Below, piece after piece: positions 7,847 to 18,020 of a stretch of DNA of 42,038 nt; position 1 is the stretch's first letter; every line of letters begins with the position of its first letter. The notes below the pieces were generated by a model, which had not been told where the DNA came from, made no database searches, and saw nothing but the letters and a program-made list of their open reading frames with translations. The position numbers were made by a program, and so were the translations under genes. The DNA is from Campylobacteraceae bacterium (GTDB lineage: Bacteria > Campylobacterota > Campylobacteria > Campylobacterales > Campylobacteraceae). Location: positions 1-42,038 of the forward strand of contig JAIRXG010000004.1 in NCBI GenBank assembly GCA_031268335.1. Reading direction: 5' to 3'.

Positions 7847-8978
7847 TCAGACTCTTTAAAAAACTCTCGACAACACCAAATGAACCAAATACCAAATATT
7901 CGTCATTCTCGTCGACCCGTTCATAATTTTTATACTCCACATGTAAAGAATCCAGCAACTTTTTTATATCCTGCTTTGCATTTTGGCGTATAGGATTTAT
8001 TATATCTATTAATTCTATACGTTTAATAATCGGCCGTAAAGTATCTAAAACTTCAACATAATTTTTATCTTTATAGGAATTATAAATTAAAACAATTTTG
8101 TTATTGCTGAAATGTTCGGCTAATGCTCTCGCTGCATCAATATTATGGCCTACATCTAAAGTAATATTCGGTGTAATCTTTTCACATCTTGCGCGTAAAT
8201 TCAAAGCTTTTAATTCTGATAGGCTCGGAAAAACGCCCAAAAACTTCGCCGCTTTAAAAGCAGTTAAAAGATTTTGCTTTAAAAATAGAGGCAGTGAAAA
8301 TTTTTCGACATATTTTTCGACCTCTTCATCTTTTTCATCTTCGTCTACGTATAAAAATTCAAAACCGCAAGCAGCTTCTCTTTGCTTGATTATCTCTAAA
8401 ACTTCTTCATATTTTTGATGGGCTATAACCGCCGGATTATTTACACTCTGAAGTTTTGTAAAAGCTATCTCTTGTATAGAATCCCCAAGAAGTCCTTGAT
8501 GGTCGATTGAAATCGGGCTTATGAGGGATAAAATTTTCGGAGCTACATTTGTGGCGTCAAACTCCCCTCCAACTCCAGCTTCCAACACCGCATAATCGCA
8601 ATCTTCAAAATACAAAAATGCCAAAAGAGTCGCATACTCAAAGTACGAAAGCTCTTTTTCATAATCTTTTAAAATATCCAAAAGCCTTACATGTAAGGTT
8701 TCCAACTCATCATCCGAAATAGTATTGCCGTTTTTATATATACGCTCGTTGAATTTTAAAATATGGGGCGACGTATAATGCCCTGTTTTAAAATCCATAA
8801 GTTCAAGCATATTTGTAAGATACCTGCCGATAGAGCCTTTACCGTTTGTACCTACTACATGTATAATTTTAGGAAATTTAAAATTATGCGATATCTTTTC
8901 AAAGATTTTCGGCATTCTTTTATAATCTATATGTTCATAATAAAGCGGCTTATCAGCCAAATATTTTTGTAAACTCAT
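7836..8978 (-). CDS. folC: Bifunctional folylpolyglutamate/dihydrofolate synthase
   Basis: A 380-residue Mur-ligase-family enzyme that adds glutamate to dihydropteroate and to folates. The ATP-binding motif VGTNGKGSIGRYL (near residue 43), the family motif YAVLEAGVGGEFDATNV (near 134) and LDVGHNIDAARAL in the C-terminal domain are visible. It is shorter than the E. coli enzyme (about 420), as is usual in this phylum. It overlaps lptE by 4 bp and the M23 gene by 11 bp, so translational coupling is likely. Two TACATGTA octamers (8689, 8856) lie inside the gene. Confidence 0.94.
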   Translation of the reverse strand: MSLQKYLADKPLYYEHIDYKRMPKIFEKISHNFKFPKIIHVVGTNGKGSIGRYLTNMLELMDFKTGHYTSPHILKFNERIYKNGNTISDDELETLHVRLLDILKDYEKELSYFEYATLLAFLYFEDCDYAVLEAGVGGEFDATNVAPKILSLISPISIDHQGLLGDSIQEIAFTKLQSVNNPAVIAHQKYEEVLEIIKQREAACGFEFLYVDEDEKDEEVEKYVEKFSLPLFLKQNLLTAFKAAKFLGVFPSLSELKALNLRARCEKITPNITLDVGHNIDAARALAEHFSNNKIVLIYNSYKDKNYVEVLDTLRPIIKRIELIDIINPIRQNAKQDIKKLLDSLHVEYKNYERVDENDEYLVFGSFGVVESFLKSLNEK

Positions 8979-9490
8979 TTACCGCTACTGTACCGCAGAC
9001 CTTTTAAAGCCACGGTCGCGGTAAATTCATCAATTGCATCTTCCGAAGCATATCGTATCGCTTCAAATCTTTTAGTATCCGAAATAATACTATCCGCCGC
9101 GATAGGAAAATCATAATCTCCGCTCGTAACTACAGTCCCTTTTTCGCCTGAGAACAGTTCATAATCTATCTTTAAATTTGCTATAGTTTTGTACGATATA
9201 ACATATCCGTTTTTATCATAAACAAGCGGCCTAAAAGTTATAGATTGAAATGTAATACTAAGCAGCGTATCTGCAAACTCTTTTGCTACAATCTGCGAAC
9301 CGAATTTATCTATAAAAGCGCTTGATACCGCATCTTTGATTAAAACCGTATTTTGCGGATCTTCTCTGCTCATAGCCACATATATATAAACTCTGTCGCC
9401 TAAAACACTTTTGGCAAAATGCGCGCTTGGCTTATAACCGCAACCTATCAATAGTAACAATGATAAAAGATAAAAAATCGCTTTTTTCAT
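8975..9490 (-). CDS. lptE: LptE-like LPS-assembly lipoprotein
   Basis: A 171-residue lipoprotein with signal peptide and lipobox LLIGC (lipidated Cys17) followed by GYKPSAHF, typical of LptE. LptE sits in the outer membrane as the plug of the LptD channel that inserts lipopolysaccharide. Sequence similarity within the family is low; the call rests on the lipobox-GY start, the size, and the position between leuS and folC, where H. pylori HP1546 lies. It overlaps both neighbours by 4 bp. Confidence 0.82.
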   Translation of the reverse strand: MKKAIFYLLSLLLLIGCGYKPSAHFAKSVLGDRVYIYVAMSREDPQNTVLIKDAVSSAFIDKFGSQIVAKEFADTLLSITFQSITFRPLVYDKNGYVISYKTIANLKIDYELFSGEKGTVVTSGDYDFPIAADSIISDTKRFEAIRYASEDAIDEFTATVALKGLRYSSGK

Positions 9491-11952
9491 GCGATTACCA
9501 AATTTACAAGCTTTCTATCAACATAAATCTCTTTTTTTATACTTGCACCTTCAAGCCATTTGGATACGGTAACTTTGCCTATTTTTATTATCTCGTCCTC
9601 AGCGGCATCTGCGTTTATTTCAAACTCGCCTCTGCGTTTACCATTCACCGTAACGGCTAAAATCATTGTTTCGGATTTAAACACGCTTTCGTCTATCGCG
9701 ATAATGTGTGTAAAATTTTTGCATTTAAAAAACTTTTCGCTAAGCTCGCTGGATATATGCGGTATTATGGGCTCCAAAACATTTAAAAGTATGTAATAAC
9801 CTTCCGTCCATACATCTTTATCTTCTTGCGCATTTAAAGCATTAAAAGCTTCCATGGATGCTGCTATAAGCGTATTGAAAGCATATATCCCGCTTTCAAA
9901 TATGTCTATTGATTTTTTTGCCGCTTCATAAATTTTTTTTCTGGCATATTGCGAATCTTTACTAAGCTCTTTATGGTTGATTTTTGGCAAACTCTCACAT
10001 GCTAAAATATTATCGCTTCTGTCAACCAAACGCTTAATAAATCTATATGCGCCGTCTACTGCGCTGTCATTCCATTCCAGCTCTTTTTGCGGAGGGGCGG
10101 CAAATAAAATAAAGAGTCTCGCCGTATCAGCGCCATATTTTTCTATAATACTATCAGGATCAACAGTATTTCCCTTGGATTTACTCATCTTAGCGCCGTC
10201 TTTTAACACCATACCTTGCGTTAATAGATTGGCGAAAGGTTCGTCTATATTTTTATCTATATAACCCAAGTCTCTTAAAGCTTTTGTAAAAAATCTAGCG
10301 TATAAAAGGTGTAAAATCGCATGTTCTATACCTCCTATATACTGGTCGACACCCATCCAATACTTTACATGTTTTTCATCAAAAGGCATTTTTTCCCACA
10401 AAGTAACGGGGGTTGTATATCTTAAAAAATACCAGCTTGATTGCAAAAATGTATCCATAGTATCTGTTTCACGCTTAGCATCGCCACCGCATTTAGGACA
10501 CTTCGTAAACTTCCAGGTAGGATGTTTATCCAAAGGATTTCCCTCGCCTGTAATTTCTATGTCATCAGGAAGAGTGATTGGTAAATTCTCTTTTTGCTCT
10601 GTAACTGCGCCGCATTTTTCGCAATGCACAATCGGAATCGGAGCACCCCAATATCTTTGGCGGCTTATACCCCAATCTCTTATTTTATAGTTAATTACTT
10701 TTTTACCAAGATTGTTTTTTTCAAAGTACTTTATTATCTCTTCTCTTGCTTTTGCAGATTCAAGATTTGTAAAATCACCCGAATCTATCAAAAACCCATC
10801 TTCGCACATAGCCTCTTTAATAGAATATTCGTTATCTTTTGCTCTTATGCTTTGAACTATAGGCAAATTAAACTTGAGTGCAAACTCGTGGTCTCTGCTA
10901 TCATGTGCTGGAACAGCCATAACAGCCCCGCCGCCATATTCGAGCAAAACAAAGTTCGCCGCCCAAACAGGAATCTCTTTTTTTGTAAGAGGATGAATAA
11001 CTTTTATACCAAGATATACTCCCTCTTTTTCTGCCGTTTGTTTATCCCTTGAGCTTAGCTTTTGCATATCTTTTATTTTTTGTGCGCTTGTTTTGTCTAA
11101 AAGATTATTTTCCAAAAGTTCTTTTACTATAGGGTGTTCAGGCGCTAAAGCAGAGTATGTAACACCGTAAATAGTATCCGCTCTTGTGGTAAAGACGGTA
11201 TATTTTTCAAATTTTTTATTGAGCTTTTCTATAGATTTTTCACTCAACTTAAATTCAAATTCTAATCCTTCGCTTTGACCTATCCAGTTTTCTTGCTGTA
11301 CTAAAACTTGATTCGGCCAACCGTTTTTGAGTTCGGCCATAGAATCTAAAAGTTCTTTTGCATATTGAGATATTTTAAGATAGTATCCGCTCATCTCTTT
11401 TTGCACAACTTCGCTTGAACATCTCCAACATTTGCCCTCTTCCACCTGTTCGTTAGCCAATACGGTTTTGCAACTATCACACCAATTAAGAGAAGCTTTT
11501 TTTCTATACACAAGAGCTTTTTCGTACATTTTTATGAATATCTCTTGTTCATACTTGGTATACATGTAGTCGCTTGTCGCAAATTCACGTGTTTTTGAAA
11601 ATGAAAGACCCAAAGAGCGCAACTCTTTTCTCATATAATCAATATTTTCGTAAGTCCATACTTTTGGATGAATCTTGTGTTTTATGGCCGCGTTTTCGGC
11701 AGGCATTCCGAAAGAGTCCCATCCTATAGGATGTAAAACGTTAAATCCTCTTTTTCTATAGTATCTTGCTATCGCATCGCCAATAGTATAGTTTCTTACA
11801 TGTCCCATGTGTATACGTCCGCTTGGATACGGAAACATACTTAAAATGTATTTTTTAGGTTTTGTAAAATCATCAAGCGGCTCAAAAGCTTCTGTTTCAT
11901 CCCATTTTGCTTGCCACTTTTTTTCAACTTCAAAAGCCTTATACTCTATCAA
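9487..11952 (-). CDS. leuS: Leucyl-tRNA synthetase
   Basis: An 821-residue class I synthetase that charges tRNA-Leu. The HIGH-type motif is HMGH (residues 48-51) in [19 protein letters not shown], and KMSKS is at 588-592. Two zinc-ribbon-like cysteine clusters are visible (WCDSC..CWRC near 160; CEKC..CPKC near 450). The CP1 editing domain contains the threonine-rich [11 protein letters not shown] and the [18 protein letters not shown] segment with the conserved editing Asp. The C-terminal domain is complete ([11 protein letters not shown]). It overlaps neighbours by 4 bp on each side. Confidence 0.97.
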   Translation of the reverse strand: MIEYKAFEVEKKWQAKWDETEAFEPLDDFTKPKKYILSMFPYPSGRIHMGHVRNYTIGDAIARYYRKRGFNVLHPIGWDSFGMPAENAAIKHKIHPKVWTYENIDYMRKELRSLGLSFSKTREFATSDYMYTKYEQEIFIKMYEKALVYRKKASLNWCDSCKTVLANEQVEEGKCWRCSSEVVQKEMSGYYLKISQYAKELLDSMAELKNGWPNQVLVQQENWIGQSEGLEFEFKLSEKSIEKLNKKFEKYTVFTTRADTIYGVTYSALAPEHPIVKELLENNLLDKTSAQKIKDMQKLSSRDKQTAEKEGVYLGIKVIHPLTKKEIPVWAANFVLLEYGGGAVMAVPAHDSRDHEFALKFNLPIVQSIRAKDNEYSIKEAMCEDGFLIDSGDFTNLESAKAREEIIKYFEKNNLGKKVINYKIRDWGISRQRYWGAPIPIVHCEKCGAVTEQKENLPITLPDDIEITGEGNPLDKHPTWKFTKCPKCGGDAKRETDTMDTFLQSSWYFLRYTTPVTLWEKMPFDEKHVKYWMGVDQYIGGIEHAILHLLYARFFTKALRDLGYIDKNIDEPFANLLTQGMVLKDGAKMSKSKGNTVDPDSIIEKYGADTARLFILFAAPPQKELEWNDSAVDGAYRFIKRLVDRSDNILACESLPKINHKELSKDSQYARKKIYEAAKKSIDIFESGIYAFNTLIAASMEAFNALNAQEDKDVWTEGYYILLNVLEPIIPHISSELSEKFFKCKNFTHIIAIDESVFKSETMILAVTVNGKRRGEFEINADAAEDEIIKIGKVTVSKWLEGASIKKEIYVDRKLVNLVIA

Positions 11953-12287
11953 AATTCATCCCTCGCTTTTGCAGATTCTACCAACACCAATATCAATGCA
12001 AATAGATTGGCAATGATTGCACCTATCGAAAGCGCTATTACTATACTCATATTTCCGGATATCTCAAGTACCAAAAATGCCGGAATAAGATGCAAATCAG
12101 CCACTAAAGAGCTGGCGAATAGTTCGGCTGAGAGCGTATTTTTGACACCGATTTTCAAAAAAGTAGAGATTAGATTAATACTCATCGCCGCAAAAAGAGC
12201 AAATTCGTTATGCTCATATAAAAATCCCATTGTCGTGGTTAGACTCATTAAGGCAAAAAATATATAAACAACTTTACCCCAATCCAT
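11949..12287 (-). CDS. Conserved membrane protein (HP1548 position, DUF6394-like)
   Basis: A 112-residue hydrophobic protein with about three predicted membrane segments (near residues 5-20, 25-48 and 70-105) and no catalytic motif that I recognise. A protein of this size sits between secF and leuS in H. pylori (HP1548) and other Campylobacterota. The constant place beside secDF suggests a membrane-biogenesis role, but that is inference. The gene starts 10 bp after secF and overlaps leuS by 4 bp. Confidence 0.8.
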   Translation of the reverse strand: MDWGKVVYIFFALMSLTTTMGFLYEHNEFALFAAMSINLISTFLKIGVKNTLSAELFASSLVADLHLIPAFLVLEISGNMSIVIALSIGAIIANLFALILVLVESAKARDEF

Positions 12288-12297
12288 CGCTTACTCC

Positions 12298-13269
12298 TTA
12301 AATAGCACCGCGTTCATATTGAGCGCGCATTTTGGCTCTTTCCAATTTTTCTTTTTCTTTTCTTGCTATGTTGGCTTTATATGCGCTTACGTCAAATTTC
12401 AACCACTTCAGAAGAGGAGCTGCTATAAAAATAGAGCTGTAAGTTCCTATGACAATGCCTATCGTAAGCACCAAAGAAAATCCGTATATTGATTCTCCGC
12501 CAAATATCAAAAGTGCTAAAACAACAAATATTGTAGTCAAAGAAGTAAGGGTAGTTCTTGATAGAGTCTTTGAGATAGATACATTTATAATAGCAAAAAG
12601 ATTATTATTTTTTGATGTTTTAAGTTCGTCGCGAATCCTATCAAAAATTACGATAGTATCGTTAATAGAGTATGCAAGTAATGTCAATACGGCAGCCAAA
12701 ATTTCCAAATTTACATCTATTTGAAGTATGGATATGATACCTATTATGATTAACACATCATGAAATTCGGATATTACAGCCGCTATTCCAAAACGCCACT
12801 CAAACCTAAAAGCTATATAAGCCAAAATAGCAATGAGTGATAAAACAATCGCCATTATTCCCTTTTTACGAAGCTCATCCCCAACCTTTGGTCCTACCAT
12901 GCCAACCTGTCTTAGTTCAAACTCTCCGGTACCTTCAAGCGTAGCTATGATTTTATCGCCGATATCTTCTCCAATACCTTCCATACTGCTCGAAAACCTT
13001 ATCGTTACCTCGTCTTTGCCACCAAACTCCGTAACGCTTGCCCCTTTAAAAAAAGGCTCCTGGGCTATGTGTTCGCGTATCAAATCAATCGGAGCATCAC
13101 CATTATATTTAACTTGCGCCACCGTACCGCCTGCAAAATCTATACCGTAATTTAAACCTTTAACGCTCAAAGCAACGACTGTAGCTACCCAAAAGATGAT
13201 AGAGATAGTCACCATAATACCGCTAAGTTCCATAAATTTATATATTTTAGATTGATTAAATATCTCCAT
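12298..13269 (-). CDS. secF: Protein translocase subunit SecF
   Basis: The inner-membrane partner of SecD in the SecDF-YajC complex, which uses the proton gradient to pull exported proteins across the membrane. Six membrane segments, the periplasmic domain after GLNYGIDFAGGTVAQVKY, and the conserved ILAAVLTLLAYSINDTIVIFD region are visible. I chose the ATG at 13269 (MEIFNQSKIYKFM, 323 residues) because family members start this way and because an upstream extension in the same frame lies inside secD. It overlaps the secD end by 14 bp. Confidence 0.95.
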   Translation of the reverse strand: MEIFNQSKIYKFMELSGIMVTISIIFWVATVVALSVKGLNYGIDFAGGTVAQVKYNGDAPIDLIREHIAQEPFFKGASVTEFGGKDEVTIRFSSSMEGIGEDIGDKIIATLEGTGEFELRQVGMVGPKVGDELRKKGIMAIVLSLIAILAYIAFRFEWRFGIAAVISEFHDVLIIIGIISILQIDVNLEILAAVLTLLAYSINDTIVIFDRIRDELKTSKNNNLFAIINVSISKTLSRTTLTSLTTIFVVLALLIFGGESIYGFSLVLTIGIVIGTYSSIFIAAPLLKWLKFDVSAYKANIARKEKEKLERAKMRAQYERGAI

Positions 13270-14962
13270 AACTACCCTTTTTCTCCATACCAAACCATAA
13301 CGTAAGATTTTTGCTTTTTTCTATTTTGTCCATAATGGCTTCATACACGCCTCTTGTGCCCAAAATAGCCGTAAGCATTGATATAAATACGCCAAAACTT
13401 AAAGTTATGGCAAAACCTTTTACCGGTCCTGTGCCGTAAGCATATAAAACCAAAGCTACTATGACTGTCGTAAGATTTGAATCCAAAATAGCGGTAAAAG
13501 CATTTTGATATCCCTTTTCTATAGCGTTTCTTACGCTACTGCCCATACGCAACAGCTCCCTTATACGCTCATTTATAATAACATTCGCATCTATTCCCAT
13601 ACCAACGGTTAAAATAATACCTGCCATTCCCGGCAACGTTAACGTAGCACCAAAAAGCGCAATAAGTCCGATTAGTATGATTAAATTGCTAGCGAGCGCT
13701 ACACATGCGATAACCCCGGCAACCCTATAATAAAAGCACATGAAAATAACAACAGCAGCAAATCCGCTTATAAGCGCTATTAAGCTTGCTTTTACGCTAT
13801 CTGCACCCAAAGAAGGTCCGACGCTGCGTTTTTCCAACATCGTAACCGGAGCCAATAAAGCGCCGCTTCTTAAGGCAATAGCAACATCGTTTGCTTCATC
13901 TATAGTAAAAGCGCCCGTTATTTGCCCGTTTCCTCCGCCTATTCTATCGATGATATTAGGAGCCGAATATACGACATTGTCTAAAACAACGGCGAGTCTT
14001 TTACCTTTGTTTTTACCCGTAAAATCTCCAAATATTCTAGCGCCTTGAGAATCCAATGAAAATGTAATCATAGGTCTGTTGTTTTGGTCAAAAGCAACCC
14101 CGGCATCCGTCAACATAGAACCGTCCAATATCGGAATAACTTTCACGAGATATCTTTTATGCGGGTCTCTATAATCAGATAATATTACATCTCCATACAA
14201 AGCTGCCTCTTCCCTGCTAATAAAATTGGCTCTATCGTTTCTGTCTTCATCTACCGCCATTAATTGCAAATGGGCTGCTTTTGCGATAAGTTCGCGCGCC
14301 CTTTGCTCTTCCTCTTGTGTTTTAATACCGGGAATCTCAACCAATATTTGATCTTCGCCTTGTTTTGCAACTGTAGGCTCAGCAAGTCCAAACTGGTCAA
14401 GTCTATTTCGTATTGTCTCCACAGCTTGCAAAACGGCCAAACTTTTTACATTTGCTTTTTCGGAATCGTCTATAGTTACGGCGTAATTAAATCCTTGTTT
14501 ATTTATGACGGTTCCTTTTGTCTCTTTGATAAAATTGTCCAAATCGTTCTCTTTGCTGGGATCCAAGAGTTCTAAAGTTATTTTGTCGTTATCAATTTTA
14601 AAGGAACTTATCATAATGCCATTAGAATCCGTATGATACTTGATGCCTGAGGCTATGGATTTTATCTTTGAACCTATAGCTTCGTCTGTTTGTACGCCGA
14701 GAAGCATATATAAACCGCCTTGCAAATCAAGTCCCATAGCAACTTTGGGAGCTTTGTCTATACTTAATGAAACGCGTTCTAAAAATGTTAGTTTGCGCTC
14801 ATTTGTAACAACGCCGGTTTGGCTAAGCGTCAAAACTCTTCCGTCCATAACTTCACCCTCTAAAGCAGTAGACGGTTTAAAAGTAGGCAAAGAAAAAAAT
14901 ATACCAAAAACCGTTGCAATAACAAAGATTATCAAACGGTAATTTAAGCCTCTACTTTTCAT
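13256..14962 (-). CDS. secD: Protein translocase subunit SecD
   Basis: A 568-residue integral membrane protein with one N-terminal membrane segment (about 8-28), a large periplasmic domain (MGLDLQGGLYMLLGV near 77; VETIRNRLDQFGLAEPTV; VEIPGI) and a C-terminal bundle of five membrane segments with MAGIILTVGMGIDANVIINE. It is slightly longer than the Campylobacter and Helicobacter proteins I remember. It overlaps yajC by 11 bp and secF by 14 bp, fitting production of the three subunits together. Confidence 0.96.
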   Translation of the reverse strand: MKSRGLNYRLIIFVIATVFGIFFSLPTFKPSTALEGEVMDGRVLTLSQTGVVTNERKLTFLERVSLSIDKAPKVAMGLDLQGGLYMLLGVQTDEAIGSKIKSIASGIKYHTDSNGIMISSFKIDNDKITLELLDPSKENDLDNFIKETKGTVINKQGFNYAVTIDDSEKANVKSLAVLQAVETIRNRLDQFGLAEPTVAKQGEDQILVEIPGIKTQEEEQRARELIAKAAHLQLMAVDEDRNDRANFISREEAALYGDVILSDYRDPHKRYLVKVIPILDGSMLTDAGVAFDQNNRPMITFSLDSQGARIFGDFTGKNKGKRLAVVLDNVVYSAPNIIDRIGGGNGQITGAFTIDEANDVAIALRSGALLAPVTMLEKRSVGPSLGADSVKASLIALISGFAAVVIFMCFYYRVAGVIACVALASNLIILIGLIALFGATLTLPGMAGIILTVGMGIDANVIINERIRELLRMGSSVRNAIEKGYQNAFTAILDSNLTTVIVALVLYAYGTGPVKGFAITLSFGVFISMLTAILGTRGVYEAIMDKIEKSKNLTLWFGMEKKGSYGDI

Positions 14963-15224
14963 CTATCCTCTTTGCAATGTACTCTCTGGATACTTTGACG
15001 ATTACATCATCATTAAGTTTGATTTTGATAAAATTGTCGTCAACATTTGTTACTTCGCCGACAAGTCCGCCGCTTGTAATAACTTTGTCGCCTTTTTTGA
15101 GTTCTGAGAGCATAGTTCTATGAGCTCTGGCTTGACGCTGTTGAGGCAAAATAATAAGAAAGTAAAAAATTGCGAATAGCACGATAAGGGGTAATAGTGA
15201 AGTTAAAAAGTTTCCCTCTTGCAT
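14952..15224 (-). CDS. yajC: Preprotein translocase subunit YajC
   Basis: A 90-residue protein with one membrane segment (about 9-26) and the typical cytoplasmic domain (LPQQRQARAHRTMLSELKKG, GDKVITSGGLVGEV). Accessory subunit of SecDF. First gene of the long minus-strand unit. The ATG has AAAGGA 7 nt upstream. Its first 28 bp overlap the start of lnt on the other strand. Confidence 0.95.
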   Translation of the reverse strand: MQEGNFLTSLLPLIVLFAIFYFLIILPQQRQARAHRTMLSELKKGDKVITSGGLVGEVTNVDDNFIKIKLNDDVIVKVSREYIAKRIDEK

Positions 15225-16534
15225 ATGAGTCCTTTGATAAAAAAAATTTAGGTAAGCATTTTATCACCTTTATTATAATAAAAGCCTTTGTTACAGCAGC
15301 ATGTCTGTCGGCTTTTATCTATCTTTCATTTTTTAATATCACTAATTACGCAATACATTCATTCTTTGCTTTGGCGGGTTTTTGGCTGCTTTTAAAAGCT
15401 ACAAGACAGGAATATTTTTTAATCGGCTTTTTTATAGGTATGCTTTGGTTTTATTGGATATCTCTTAGTTTTAGATATTATGGCGATTTGTACTGGATGA
15501 TACCTATAGTTATATTATTGATAGCCATTGTTTATGGAGTGCTTTTTTTAATTCCCGCGCTAATCTCCAACTCGCATTATATAAAAGCTCTACTTCTTCT
15601 ATTATTCTCACAAATCGCACCGTTTGGTTTTAATTGGTTCAATTTTGAATTGTTACTATACTATACTCCGTTTGGTTTAACGCCTTTGCATGTAGGCTTT
15701 TTAATGGCGGCCATATTAACTTTTATGAGCAAAAAAAGAGGATTTAAAATAATCGCATTTTGTCTATTTTTGGTTTCTTTTGACTATTCGAACAATCTTT
15801 TGCCCAAAGAGCCCAACATTGATATAAAACTTGCTCATACTAAAATATCGCAAAGCGACAAATGGGAAAATGAAAATATAATAAAAGCTGTCAAAGAAAA
15901 TTTTGACACAATTGAAGAAGCTATAAGAAATAAAAAACGACTCATTATTTTGCCTGAAACTGCATTTGCATTATATCTGAATAAAAATGATCTTGTTGTG
16001 GAAAGATTGCTGCAATACTCCGAAGATATCGCTATCATCACAGGAGGGTTAGCTTATGAAAACAGCAAGTATTACAACTCGGCATATTTTTTTGACAAAG
16101 GGCAAATGAAAAGAGCGGATAAAGTAACTCTTGTACCATTTGCGGAAAAAATCCCTTTGCCTAATTTTTTAGTCTCAATCACAAACGACATTTTTTTTGA
16201 TGGAGCCGACGATTTTACGGAAGCTTTAAAGCCTATGGATTTTGAATTGGGCGATATAAAAATACGAAGCGCCGTTTGTTTTGAAGGAAGTTCAAAAGCC
16301 ATATATACAGATGAACCTCAATACATAAGCGTAATTAGTAATAACGCTTGGTTTTTACCTTCAACCGAACCTGTACTGCAAAATTTGATGCTTTCATTAT
16401 ATGCCACAAAAGCTAACGCTATAATTTATCATAGCATAAACGGTTCGAAAAGCCTTATCATAAAACCCCGTCAAAGCCCAATAAGACACGTTTTAGCAGA
16501 AATTAGTTTATTTAAAAACCAAAACTTCTCATAA
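15197..16534 (+). CDS. lnt: Apolipoprotein N-acyltransferase
   Basis: A 445-residue inner-membrane enzyme that adds the third acyl chain to lipoproteins. About six membrane segments fill residues 20-200; the periplasmic nitrilase domain carries the triad Glu254 (LPETAFAL), Lys309 (ADKVTLVPFAE) and Cys361 (SAVCFEG). The start is GTG at 15197, the only start codon in frame before the first membrane segment, with AAGGGG 6 nt upstream. This places the gene start 28 bp inside yajC on the opposite strand. Lipoproteins encoded in this window (LptE, the thioredoxin-like protein, the 18-kb lipoprotein) are its expected substrates. Confidence 0.92.
   Translation: MKLKSFPLAYESFDKKNLGKHFITFIIIKAFVTAACLSAFIYLSFFNITNYAIHSFFALAGFWLLLKATRQEYFLIGFFIGMLWFYWISLSFRYYGDLYWMIPIVILLIAIVYGVLFLIPALISNSHYIKALLLLLFSQIAPFGFNWFNFELLLYYTPFGLTPLHVGFLMAAILTFMSKKRGFKIIAFCLFLVSFDYSNNLLPKEPNIDIKLAHTKISQSDKWENENIIKAVKENFDTIEEAIRNKKRLIILPETAFALYLNKNDLVVERLLQYSEDIAIITGGLAYENSKYYNSAYFFDKGQMKRADKVTLVPFAEKIPLPNFLVSITNDIFFDGADDFTEALKPMDFELGDIKIRSAVCFEGSSKAIYTDEPQYISVISNNAWFLPSTEPVLQNLMLSLYATKANAIIYHSINGSKSLIIKPRQSPIRHVLAEISLFKNQNFS
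15265..15277 (-). promoter_or_regulatory. Putative promoter of the yajC-mfd unit, inside lnt
   Basis: On the minus strand TTATTATAATAAAGGTG holds an exact TATAAT (plus-strand 15272-15277), about 47 bp before the yajC start codon. This sequence is also the beginning of the lnt coding region, so the promoter would be embedded in the opposite gene. No -35 consensus is seen. Confidence 0.45.
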
Positions 16535-17322
16535 GTAAATTTTTTATCTATTTTAATCTGCCAAAGTATGTCTATTTTAGCTCTTTGCCACGCGCATAAC
16601 AAATTTTATGTTTGTTCCGATATGATAGTCGTCGTTAAAAGCAATTCAAAAAAATTGAATACAAAATCAAATTTAAATATATTGAAAGCCGTTCGCTTTA
16701 TTAATTAAAACATCTATAATGACAAGCAATATAAATTCCCATAATATCAAGTTAGTCATATCCGGTGAATGCGCTTCGGAAATATTTTGCTCTTAAATAC
16801 AGGAGTTTATTTCGTTTTTTTATAAAAATATCATACTTTTGATATCTTTGGGCAACCTTGCAAAATTACAGATTTCATTGCTACACATACCTTGTTTGCG
16901 AACAAATTTAAACCAATTTAATCCCTCAAAACCTACAAATATAAATAACTTTCTCTTTTTGGACGCATCACAAATACGGTTGAGAAAAATAAAATCCACA
17001 ACAGCGTAACAAGATATTGGCGAGCATATGACTTTTTGCCGCATACTTCTCTCTTGAACTTCCAGTGCTCTGCTTGCCATTTTTTTAATATATCATAAGG
17101 TTAAATTCAAGCCTGTCAAACGCTCTATTTGCTATTTTTAATATCCCTTTTGTGCCTTTACGCTCCCATGCAATAAAAATAACTCAATCTTTATGAAAAT
17201 GAACCCTTTAATTGCAAGGATTTAAAAGAATGATGCAACACACCACTCTCACTCTGGTGATTCATACATATATGCGCCCCCTCCAACTACATAACCTTTA
17301 ATATCATAACCATTTGAGATTC

Positions 17323-17539
17323 ATGCATATAACTATTTGGCACAACTACACAAGAGTTGGTCAACGCGATAATGACATCATAGGGAAAAACATGATAGTA
17401 GGCGGCAAAAGCAATGACTTTTTAAGCAAACGTACATATTCATCTATTTAAAGACTTTAAATGTTATATCACAAGAGGATAAACTATTTTTAGGAGTAAC
17501 GACACATATATTTATTCAAAAGGATATAAAGTTTTTTAA
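17323..17539 (+). pseudogene. Remnant of an RTX (calcium-binding repeat) protein gene
   Basis: A 42-codon open frame (17323-17451) ends in VGQRDNDIIGKN then MIVGGKSNDFLSKRTYSSI. DNDII and GGKSNDFL fit the RTX nonapeptide pattern GGxGxDxLx. After a stop and a frame change, 17495-17539 reads SNDTYIYSKGYKVF, very like the NDTYIYxKGDG segment that follows RTX repeats in haemolysin-type and serralysin-type secreted proteins. One frameshift and one stop separate the two pieces and no secretion genes are nearby, so this is an eroded fragment. The homology is read by eye. Confidence 0.45.
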
Positions 17540-17556
17540 GTAGATAAAAAGAGTTT

Positions 17557-17839
17557 TTACATGTAGCGACATATAAACGACAAAAACTGGCACTACCTAT
17601 AAATAATAATTCCTATAGCAGCACATATATCATTCTTTTATTACATGTATATTGTTATATTTTTGGGTAATACCCTCTATCTACATTCGTTCTTTATTGC
17701 ATCAAAAAGTAAATTTATCGACTGATGGCTATACATGTAACTATTTGTTTTATTGCTATGATAAATAAGTTTTTATCTTTTAAAATTATTTAGTTATAAT
17801 AATATACGATATATTATTATGGAATTTACTTACATGTAA
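17557..17839. repeat. Second cluster of ACATGTA palindromes
   Basis: Four copies: TTACATGTAG at 17557, TTACATGTAT at 17641, ATACATGTAA at 17731 and the full palindrome TTACATGTAA at 17830. Spacings are 84, 90 and 99 bp. There is no gene between them and the flanks are not repeated. It resembles the cluster at 16-143 but with roughly twice the spacing. Confidence 0.55.
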
Positions 17840-18020
17840 GCTAAAAAATTAAGATTTGATTTTTGTTACTAAGCAAAAAGTACATATAAATAATGCGATT
17901 ATCAAAACCCATTTTACATATAGGTGTCTTATTTGTTATGAAGATTAAATTATCTATATTTTAGTTTTGAAGTTTGAAACAATGCAATAAATGCCGCACT
18001 CAAAAGTTTAAATGGTTAGA

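Noticed and set aside
10594..11052. 152-codon plus-strand frame inside leuS
   Set aside because: Antisense shadow of leuS codons; cysteine- and phenylalanine-rich without any family pattern.
13270..13293. Eight-residue longer start for SecF
   Set aside because: The upstream ATG lies inside secD and the extra residues (MVWRKRVV) are not found in SecF proteins; the ATG at 13269 fits the family.
16820..17080. 86-codon minus-strand frame in the lnt-lipoprotein gap
   Set aside because: No ribosome site and no recognisable family; a different frame of the same stretch looks more protein-like, so it is treated as possible relic sequence rather than a gene.
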